10,375 nt of DNA, taken from the NCBI GenBank assembly GCA_964624465.1, contig CAZUZD010000223.1, positions 1 through 10,375 on the forward strand, given 5' to 3'. Origin of the DNA: CAZUZD01 sp964624465. GTDB lineage: Bacteria; Planctomycetota; Planctomycetia; Isosphaerales; Isosphaeraceae. Positions 1-10,375 of the stretch are shown here, in pieces; position 1 is the stretch's first letter, and each line of letters opens with the position of its first letter. The notes below the pieces were generated by a model. The model ran no database searches. It was given only the letters and a program-made list of their open reading frames with translations, and had not been told where the DNA came from. A program made the translations under genes and the position numbers.

Positions 1-469
1 GGCGCTCGCCGACCGAGAGCCGCGTCGGTCGCTGGTTCATGCGATGGCTCAGGCCCACCGCCGCCAGCAGCGCGGCCGCCGCCCGGGGACGCTCGGCGCG
101 CGGGCGGTCGGACTCGAACATCGGCACCTGCACGTTCTCCAGCGCCGAGAGCGTCGGCAGCAGATAGAACGACTGGAACACGAACCCGACCTGCCGGGCA
201 CGGAAGGCGTCGATGTCCAGCGCCGTCAGCGCGGTGCCGTTGTAGGCGACCGAGCCGGCGGTCGGCCGGTCGAGCCCGCCGAGCAGGTGCAGCAGCGTGC
301 TCTTGCCGCAGCCGCTCGGCCCGGTGATCGCCAGCGACTCGCCCCGCGCCACCGCCAGCGACACCCCGCGCAGCGCGTGCACGTCGCCGTCGGGATAGAG
401 CCGCTCCAGCCCCTCGGCGCGAAGGATCACGGGGTCGAGTGCGGTCGTGGCGCGCCCAGGGTCAGTCAT
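1..469 (-). CDS. ABC transporter ATP-binding protein, MacB/LolD type, partial at left edge
   Basis: The first 156 residues are visible. The ATG at 469 forms an ATGACTGA overlap with the permease stop, which implies translational coupling. Visible motifs are the Walker A GPSGCGKST (50-58), the Q-loop with Gln99 in FQSFYLLPTLS, and the ABC signature LSVGER (151-156), a variant of LSGGQ. Walker B, the D-loop and the switch His lie outside the window, so completeness cannot be judged. The spacing and the FYLLPTLSALENV stretch match the LolD/MacB subfamily, which pairs with FtsX-like permeases as found next door. It would power the permease from the cytoplasmic face of the inner membrane. Confidence 0.93.
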   Translation of the reverse strand, partial: MTDPGRATTALDPVILRAEGLERLYPDGDVHALRGVSLAVARGESLAITGPSGCGKSTLLHLLGGLDRPTAGSVAYNGTALTALDIDAFRARQVGFVFQSFYLLPTLSALENVQVPMFESDRPRAERPRAAAALLAAVGLSHRMNQRPTRLSVGER

Positions 470-1592
470 GGCGGAGCGCCTCCGTCGGTTCGAGTCGCGA
501 GGCGTGCCACGCCGGGTACAGGCCGCCGAGCAGGCTCAGGCCCACGGCCAGGGCCAGGCCGAAGGCGTAGGTCGCCGGCGGGATCGTCGCCGTGATGAAC
601 CCCCGGGCTGTCGGCGCCAGCGTCAGGGCGTGCAGGCTCAGGTAGCCCAGCAGCCCGCCGCAGAGCGCTCCGGCGACGCCCAGGATCAGCGCCTCGCCCA
701 GCACCAGCGCCAGCACCCGGCCCCGCCGCCATCCCAGCGCCCGCAGGACGCCGATCTCGGTCGTGCGTTCGTAGACCGACATGACCATCGTGTTCAGCAT
801 GCCGACCGAGCCCAGGATCAGGGCGATCAGCGAGGTGGCCCACGCCATCGACTTGGCGAGCCGCAGGATCAGGTCCTGCTCGACATAGTCGCGCGCCGGC
901 ACCGCGGCGATCCCCGGCAGGGCGGCCTCGATCGCCTTGCCCAGAGCGGCCTGCGAACGGCCCTCGGGCACCTCGGGATTGGCCGTCACCACGAACCCGG
1001 TGACCTGCCCCTCGCGGCCCATCATCCGCTGCAATTCGCGGAGCGGCACGATCAGGCCGCCGCTCTCGAACAGGCTCGTGCTCTCGTAGATCCCGACCAC
1101 GTCGAACCGCTCGCCGGCCACGTCGACCGTCTGACCGGTCGTCTTGCCCAGGCTCAGGGCCAGCACGCGGCCGAGCATCGCCGCCTTGCCGTCGTCGGGG
1201 CCGATCGCGCGCCCGTCGACGGGCCGGATGCCGCGGAACAGCACGCTCCCCGGCTCCCAGCCGCTGACCAGGGCGCTGACGACCCCGGCCTCCTCGAAGC
1301 CCACCGCGTCGATCAGCGACCGCGCCGCGTCGGACACTCCGGGCACGCGGCGGATGGAGTCGATCAGGGTCGCGTCCAGGCTGCTGGAGAGGCGATCGGT
1401 GACGCCGGCGCGGACGAGGATCAGGTCGATGCCCTTGGCCTCGTAGATGTCGAGGAACGACTTCTCGAACCCCCACGCCACCGCCGAGAGCGTGACCACC
1501 GCCGAGATGCCCACGGCCAGGCCCAGCACCGTGAGCAGCGTGCGGACGCGACGTCTCAGCAGGTGGCGGAGGATCAGGGTCGAGAATCGCAT
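462..1592 (-). CDS. ABC transporter permease, MacB/LolC-type FtsX family
   Basis: The 376-residue protein has the standard layout of the FtsX/MacB permease family. A basic N-terminus leads into the first membrane segment (about 18-40). A periplasmic MacB-like core domain runs to about 245. Three further membrane segments follow at about 249-273, 295-326 and 340-360. The family signature ERTTEIGVLRALGWRRG (275-291) and the ending YPAWHASRLEPTEALRHD are both present. No start codon lies in frame between the previous stop and this ATG, so the start is secure, although no good ribosome-binding site is visible. The gene lies 54 bases after the methyltransferase pair and overlaps the ATPase gene by 8 bases. 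Family members extract or export lipids, lipoproteins, peptides and macrolides. Export or membrane insertion of the operon's product is an inference. Confidence 0.93.
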   Translation of the reverse strand: MRFSTLILRHLLRRRVRTLLTVLGLAVGISAVVTLSAVAWGFEKSFLDIYEAKGIDLILVRAGVTDRLSSSLDATLIDSIRRVPGVSDAARSLIDAVGFEEAGVVSALVSGWEPGSVLFRGIRPVDGRAIGPDDGKAAMLGRVLALSLGKTTGQTVDVAGERFDVVGIYESTSLFESGGLIVPLRELQRMMGREGQVTGFVVTANPEVPEGRSQAALGKAIEAALPGIAAVPARDYVEQDLILRLAKSMAWATSLIALILGSVGMLNTMVMSVYERTTEIGVLRALGWRRGRVLALVLGEALILGVAGALCGGLLGYLSLHALTLAPTARGFITATIPPATYAFGLALAVGLSLLGGLYPAWHASRLEPTEALRHD

Positions 1593-1646
1593 GCCCGCAC
1601 CGGTGGGAAAACGAGGGGGTCGAACGTCAGACGCCGCGAGGCCAGG

Positions 1647-2498
1647 TCAGGCCGGCGCCTGGCCGACCAGCACGTAGCCCACGCCGCGCCAGATGCGCTC
1701 GTAGCGGCAGCCCGGGATCACCGAGCGGCCGATCGCCGCGACGTCGAGGTGGCGGTGGGTCTCGACGATGTCGGTGAACGGCTCGCCCAGGTTCATCCAC
1801 CGCGCCACCACCCAGCGCTCCAGCTTCTTGAGCGGGCCAAGGTTCCAGCGGTAGCCGGGCAGGTAGTCGGTCAGGTCGGGCACCTCGTCGGAGACGACGA
1901 TCGGGCCCCCGGGCTTCGTCACCCGCACCATCTCGCGGAGCGCGGCCACCGGGTCGCTGAAGTAGTTGAAGGCGCCGATGCTCAGCACGGCGTCGAAGCT
2001 GTGGTCCTGATACGGCAGCGCCTCGGCCGTCCCCAGCGCCAGCGACAGCGGCCGATCGCCGGCGCGGGCGCGGCAGGCGTCGAGCTGGGCCGTCGAGATG
2101 TCGATGCCCGCCACGCTCCAGTCGGCCGGGAGCCAGGGCAGGTACACGCCGTCGCCGATGGCCACGTCGAGCAGCCGCACGCCGGGCCGCTGGGGCAGGT
2201 GCTGCAGCACCTTGTTGCGGGCCCGCCGCTCGCCGCCCAGGCTGGCGAAGGTGAACCACTCCCAGAACCGGAACCGCGGCCAGAGCGGGCCGTCGTAGAA
2301 GTCGCGCACGACCTCGTTGTTGCCGCTGAGCTGCCCCTCGACGAGCGCCACCCCGTCGCGGCGGGCGTACTCGCGGCCGCAGCTCACGCACCGCGGGCCC
2401 GACTCGGACTCCGCCATCGCGGAGCCGCAGCCCACGCACTTCCAGAGGCCAGCCTCGGCCAGCCAGTCGCGTCCCGTCGCCGATACGGTCATCGTCAT
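1647..2498 (-). CDS. Class I SAM-dependent methyltransferase with N-terminal zinc ribbon (second of a tandem pair)
   Basis: This 283-residue protein has the same plan as its upstream neighbour: zinc ribbon Cys21, 24, 37 and 40; GNN...FYDG...RFR...E block (59-80); SAM motif LLDVAIGDG (109-117) with Asp133 at the end of strand 2; and FDAVLSIGAFNYF (168-180). Over three ungapped blocks read by eye the two copies match at 64 of 108 positions, so they arose by duplication. The start at 2498 is supported by an ATGA overlap with the preceding stop and by GGAG eight bases upstream. The copies diverge most near the C-terminus, where this one has an extra KKLERWVVARW-type basic and aromatic segment (224-234). 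That fits two different substrates or two successive methylations, though this is inference. RlmA-like rRNA methylation is a less likely alternative given the context. Confidence 0.9.
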   Translation of the reverse strand: MTMTVSATGRDWLAEAGLWKCVGCGSAMAESESGPRCVSCGREYARRDGVALVEGQLSGNNEVVRDFYDGPLWPRFRFWEWFTFASLGGERRARNKVLQHLPQRPGVRLLDVAIGDGVYLPWLPADWSVAGIDISTAQLDACRARAGDRPLSLALGTAEALPYQDHSFDAVLSIGAFNYFSDPVAALREMVRVTKPGGPIVVSDEVPDLTDYLPGYRWNLGPLKKLERWVVARWMNLGEPFTDIVETHRHLDVAAIGRSVIPGCRYERIWRGVGYVLVGQAPA

Positions 2499-3388
2499 GG
2501 TCGTCGCTCCAGGAGTCGGCTCCAGCCGCGCGGGGCGGGATCGACCAGGCAGTAGCCCAGCCGGTGCCAGATGGGGAACCGGGCCGCCGCCGGCAGGTGC
2601 CGGGCCCGCAGCCGGTCGATGTCGAGGTCACAGTCGGCAACCAGGCGGGCGAAGTCGGCCGAGAGCCCGGCGGCCCGCAGGCTCAGCACGTCCAGCCGCG
2701 GCAGGCCGATCAGGTGCCCGAGCATCAGCCGTCGCAGGCCGGGCACCTCGTCGGCCACGATCACGGGCGCCCCCGGCCGGGCCACCCGGCGCATCTCGGC
2801 CAGGGCCGCCGCGTGATCGCCGAAGTAGTTGAAGCCGCCGACGCTGAACACGGCGTCGAACTGGGCATCGGCGTATGGCAAACATTCGGCCTCGGCCCAC
2901 GCCAGCCGGCCCGCCAGGTCGGGGAATCGGGCGCGGCAGGCGGCCAGTTGCACCCGGGCGACGTCCACCGCCTCGACCGACCACGCCGCCGGCAGCAGTG
3001 CCAGATTCTCGCCATCGCCGACGCCCACCTCCAGCACGCGCAGGGGCTCGGCCTGTCGATCGGGCAGGAACCGGAGGATCTGCCGCCGGGCCGCGACCTG
3101 CCCGCCGTGCAGGCCCAGGAACCGCCGCTCCAGCGGCCGGAACCGCGCCCACGCCGCCCCGTCGTAGAACGCCGCCGACACCGAGTTGTTCCCGCGCAGC
3201 CGGCCGATCGCCTGCCGCACCCCGTCGATCACCGGAGCCGACCACCCGCAGCCGGGGCAACGGTCCTCCAGGCCCCGCCCGAGCCCGCAGTCGATGCAGC
3301 GCAGCATCGCCCCGGTCCCGGCCGTTGCGGCGGGGGATCGACCGGGCAGGCCGGTCGGGATCGGGAGCGTGGTGGCGGCAGGGGTCAC
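2495..3388 (-). CDS. Class I SAM-dependent methyltransferase with N-terminal zinc ribbon (first of a tandem pair)
   Basis: The 297-residue reading starts at a GTG (3388). An in-frame ATG at residue 28 (3307), just before the zinc ribbon, is a credible alternative because the GGAG before the GTG sits about 14 bases away. A CxxC...CxxC zinc ribbon (Cys31, 34, 44, 47), Trm112-like in layout, precedes a conserved GNN...FYDG...RFR...E block (66-87). The Rossmann methyltransferase fold follows, with SAM motif VLEVGVGDG (118-126), an acidic residue at the end of strand 2 (Asp142), and FDAVFSVGGFNYF (177-189). It would move a methyl group from SAM to an O, N or C atom of a cytoplasmic substrate. The product pathway is suggested by operon position only. 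It is a clear paralogue of the next gene, which it overlaps by 4 bases. Confidence 0.9.
   Translation of the reverse strand: MTPAATTLPIPTGLPGRSPAATAGTGAMLRCIDCGLGRGLEDRCPGCGWSAPVIDGVRQAIGRLRGNNSVSAAFYDGAAWARFRPLERRFLGLHGGQVAARRQILRFLPDRQAEPLRVLEVGVGDGENLALLPAAWSVEAVDVARVQLAACRARFPDLAGRLAWAEAECLPYADAQFDAVFSVGGFNYFGDHAAALAEMRRVARPGAPVIVADEVPGLRRLMLGHLIGLPRLDVLSLRAAGLSADFARLVADCDLDIDRLRARHLPAAARFPIWHRLGYCLVDPAPRGWSRLLERRP
2507..2510 (-). promoter_or_regulatory. Ribosome-binding site of the second methyltransferase
   Basis: GGAG on the minus strand lies eight bases before the ATG at 2498, within the end of the first methyltransferase gene. It favours this start over the Met two codons later. Confidence 0.5.
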
Positions 3389-3394
3389 GGTCGG

Positions 3395-4186
3395 TCAGAA
3401 CTCCGAGGTCAGGGCGCGCGGGCCGGCGCGGTCCATCGACCAGTCGAACAGGCGATCCGGCAGGCGCCTCAGCAGCCCCATGCCGAGGCGGGCGGAGAAC
3501 GGGAAGACGCAGTCGCGCGGGCCGCGGTCGATGGCCCGCACCAGGTACGCGGCGGCCTGCTCGGCCTCCAGCATCGGCACCGGCCGGGCGAACGGCGTCT
3601 CGACGGTCATGCCGGTGCGGACGAAGCCCGGGTGCACGGTCGTGATGCGCACGCCGCGGCGCTTCAGGGCCGGCCGCAGCGCCTCCAGGTATGTCGCCAG
3701 CGCGGCCTTCGACGCCGAGTAGCCCGGCATCCAGGGCATGCCCCGGAACCCGGCCACGCTCGCGATCCCGACAATGTGCCCCCGGCCCCGCTCCATCATG
3801 CCCGGCAGCACGGCCTCGATCGCATGCGCCACGCCCAGGACATTCACCTCGAGCATCGTCCGCAGGCCGGCCGTCTTGAGGTCGTGGACGTTGGAGATCA
3901 TCCCCACGCCGGCGCAGGCGACCAGGGTGTCGGTCGGCCCGTGCGCCCGCTCGAACTCGGCCACCGCCGCCTGCACCGCGCCCGCCTGGCTCACATCGGC
4001 CACCGCCGTGAGAAACTTCGTCTGGCCGGCACCGCGAAGCACCTCCGCAAGGCTCGCCAGCCCCTCGGGGTCGCGGTCGATCAGCCCGAGCCGGTCGCCG
4101 CGCGCCGCCAGCGCCAGCGCCGTCGCCCGCCCGATGCCGCGGCCGGCGCCGGTCAGGATCAGGGTTCTGGGCCGGGCAGCGCTCAT
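3395..4186 (-). CDS. Short-chain dehydrogenase/reductase (SDR), candidate trans-acting ketoreductase
   Basis: This is a 263-residue classical SDR. It shows the TGAGRGIG dinucleotide-binding loop (12-19), Asp37 at the end of the second strand, an ACAG variant of the NNAG motif (90-93), and a complete catalytic set: Asn115, Ser143, Tyr156 and Lys160 (YSASK). Asp37 usually points to NAD(H) rather than NADP(H), which is a family rule and not proof. The C-terminal tail after about residue 230 is basic and leucine-rich (RLGMGLLRRLPDRLF), as seen in SDRs acting on lipid substrates; this part is inference. It overlaps the hydrolase gene by an ATGA and lies 6 bases before the first methyltransferase. 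Since the synthase shows no ketoreductase domain, this enzyme could reduce beta-keto intermediates or later oxidise or reduce the product. Confidence 0.92.
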   Translation of the reverse strand: MSAARPRTLILTGAGRGIGRATALALAARGDRLGLIDRDPEGLASLAEVLRGAGQTKFLTAVADVSQAGAVQAAVAEFERAHGPTDTLVACAGVGMISNVHDLKTAGLRTMLEVNVLGVAHAIEAVLPGMMERGRGHIVGIASVAGFRGMPWMPGYSASKAALATYLEALRPALKRRGVRITTVHPGFVRTGMTVETPFARPVPMLEAEQAAAYLVRAIDRGPRDCVFPFSARLGMGLLRRLPDRLFDWSMDRAGPRALTSEF

Positions 4187-5031
4187 CGCGGGCCCCCGAC
4201 GGCAGCGGGCACCGCCTCGAGGAACTCGCGCACCAGCCGCACAAACGCCTCGGGATTCTCCTGAGGCGCCCGGTGCCGGGCGGCCGGCACCAGGGCTCGG
4301 CGGCAGTCGCTCAGGTGTTCGACCAGGTAGTCGGCGGTGGCGAGGAACGGCGAACTCTCGCCGTAGAGCGCCAGGGTCGGATGCGGCACGGCGGCGATCT
4401 GCGCGGCGGTCAGGCCGGCCTCCTGCTTCACATCCTCGCCGCAGGTCGTGCCGCCCAGCCGCAGCAGCCGGTTCATCGCGGGCAGGCCCACCACCTGGCG
4501 GAACTTGCGGAGGGCCTCGGCGTCCAGATGCTGCACCTGGTCGAAGAACCGGCCGACGTCGTACCAGTGCTCGTCGGAGAGCTCGACGCCGGCGGCCAGC
4601 GCCTCGTCGCGGAACGCTTGCCAGTGGCCCCAGCGGCTCACGTCCTCCAGGTGGCGGAGCGTCGGGAAGTAGGGGTCGGAGAGGACCAGCGACTCGACCC
4701 GGCCGGGGGCGAGCACGGCCGCGTGCAGGGCGATGACCGCGCCAAAGCTGTGCCCCACCAGCGCGGCCCGTTCGATGCCGAGCGCGTCGAGCAGGCCCAG
4801 CAGGTCGGACGCCTGGTCGGCCGAGGTGTAACCCGTCGGCGGCACCGCGCTGTAGCCGTGGCCGCGCAGGTCGTAGGCCGTCACCCGCCGCGCGGCCGCC
4901 AGCTCGGTCATGGCGCGGCAGAGGTACCAGATCGACAGGTCGCCGGTCAGGCCGTGGATCAGCACGACATCGGGCCCGGCGCCGGCCTGTTGCACATGAA
5001 ACGTCTGGTCGTGGACCACGATGCTCGGCAT
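4183..5031 (-). CDS. Alpha/beta-hydrolase fold protein, possible thioesterase or acyl-transfer enzyme
   Basis: The 282-residue protein has a classic alpha/beta-hydrolase core: oxyanion-side HGLTG (26-30), the DLRGHG block (54-59), the nucleophile elbow GHSFGA with Ser95, and a C-terminal His253 ahead of an ENPEAF segment. No signal peptide is evident, so it is probably cytoplasmic. The usual Asp after the seventh-position strand is absent: the segment reads GESSPF (224-229). Asp119, in LVLSDPYF after the preceding strand, may be the acid member instead. It begins 67 bases after the carrier protein gene, with GGGG nine bases before the ATG, and its stop overlaps the SDR start by 4 bases. Within this operon a type II thioesterase-like, product-releasing or ester-forming role is plausible, but the fold is too general to assign a substrate. 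Confidence 0.88.
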   Translation of the reverse strand: MPSIVVHDQTFHVQQAGAGPDVVLIHGLTGDLSIWYLCRAMTELAAARRVTAYDLRGHGYSAVPPTGYTSADQASDLLGLLDALGIERAALVGHSFGAVIALHAAVLAPGRVESLVLSDPYFPTLRHLEDVSRWGHWQAFRDEALAAGVELSDEHWYDVGRFFDQVQHLDAEALRKFRQVVGLPAMNRLLRLGGTTCGEDVKQEAGLTAAQIAAVPHPTLALYGESSPFLATADYLVEHLSDCRRALVPAARHRAPQENPEAFVRLVREFLEAVPAAVGGPR

Positions 5032-5098
5032 GTCGCCATTCCCCGGTGCGGAGGTGCCCGTCGTCGGCAGGATCGATCTCGGCTCGGCTCGGATCCGT

Positions 5099-5379
5099 TC
5101 AGGAGTCGCGGAGGTGCGTGGCGAGGAACGCGACCAGCTCGCCGACGGCCAGGTCGCGGTCGGGCCGCTGGCCGAGATCGGCCAGCAGGTCGGCGAACGG
5201 CAGCGGCTGACCGTAGTGCGCCTGGAGCCGCTCGCCGAGCACGACCGCGTCGATCGAGGCCAGGCCCAGGTCGGCGAAGAACCGGGTCTCGGGCCCGATC
5301 GGGTCGGAGTACTCGCGGCCGCCGAAGTCCGCCAGCAGGGCGGCGACGGCGTCCAGGATCTCGGGCTCGGCGGCGCGGC

Positions 5380-5383
<4 letters not shown>
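5099..5383 (-). CDS. Free-standing acyl carrier protein
   Basis: This 94-residue protein has the size and helical pattern of an acyl carrier protein, which carries acyl intermediates on a 4'-phosphopantetheine arm in the cytoplasm. The attachment site is read as Ser43 in DLGLASIDAVVL, inside helix II after a Phe-Phe-Ala-Asp lead. The usual Asp before that Ser (DSL) is Ala42, so the motif is ASI. The start is fixed by an ATGA overlap with the synthase stop and by GGGGA five bases upstream of the ATG. Its coupling to the synthase suggests that the fused PPTase activates it and that it serves this pathway rather than primary fatty acid synthesis. Its role as starter donor, extender carrier or acceptor for release cannot be told from sequence. 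Confidence 0.9.

Positions 5384-10375
<4,992 letters not shown>

Noticed and set aside
1598..1605. Palindrome CACCGGTG just upstream of the permease start
   Set aside because: The symmetry does not extend past 8 bases, and such short palindromes are expected by chance at this GC content.
447..2555. A 702-codon open frame on the plus strand
   Set aside because: It lies antisense to the permease and second methyltransferase, is Arg/Gln/His/Pro-rich with no recognisable motif, and comes from the lack of AT-rich stop codons in GC-rich DNA.
2628..4244. A 538-codon minus-strand frame spanning SDR and methyltransferase
   Set aside because: It is an out-of-frame shadow, extremely Arg/Pro/Gly-rich, and no fusion or frameshift is needed because both real genes are complete.
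2564..4264. A 566-codon open frame on the plus strand
   Set aside because: It is antisense to the first methyltransferase and SDR, whose catalytic motifs are intact; the composition is that of a GC-driven shadow frame.
5032..5098. Possible promoter or terminator in the 67-base gap before the hydrolase gene
   Set aside because: It contains short GAGCC repeats and a GATCGATC, but no convincing -35/-10 pair and no stem with a T-run.

Overview
The window is very GC-rich (about 70 % by eye) and is coding from end to end on the minus strand. Eight genes run from the right edge to the left edge with almost no spacing, as one apparent operon. No gene on the plus strand is supported. No RNA gene, insertion sequence, CRISPR array, origin or terminator was seen, and no gap exceeds 67 bases. 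The multidomain synthase resembles the secondary-lipid/PUFA-like synthases of GC-rich, large-genome bacteria. A planctomycete such as an Isosphaera relative is my best guess, but a myxobacterium or other GC-rich lineage cannot be excluded from sequence alone.

Layout in transcription order: (1) 10375-5380, a large type I synthase cut by the right edge, with order degenerate ketosynthase - acyltransferase - one acyl carrier domain - dehydratase - phosphopantetheinyl transferase; (2) 5383-5099, a free acyl carrier protein; (3) 5031-4183, an alpha/beta hydrolase; (4) 4186-3395, a short-chain dehydrogenase/reductase; (5) 3388-2495 and (6) 2498-1647, two paralogous SAM methyltransferases with an N-terminal zinc ribbon; (7) 1592-462, a MacB/FtsX-type ABC permease; (8) 469-1, its LolD/MacB-type ATPase, cut by the left edge. 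Four junctions overlap by 4 or 8 bases (ATGA or ATGACTGA); the others are 6, 54 and 67 bases.

Inferred division of labour: the synthase builds an acyl or polyketide chain from malonyl-type units and can load its own carriers through its fused PPTase. The ketosynthase half visible here has Gly in place of the catalytic Cys, so it is probably a chain-length-factor-like partner of an active ketosynthase encoded to the right. The separate SDR may supply the ketoreduction that the synthase lacks. The free carrier and hydrolase may handle transfer or release, the two methyltransferases tailor the product, and the ABC pair may export it or insert it into a membrane. The product is not predictable from this window. 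The combination (PUFA-synthase-type carrier motif, dead KS, fused PPTase, twin zinc-ribbon methyltransferases, MacB-type exporter) is the most promising candidate for an undescribed system here.
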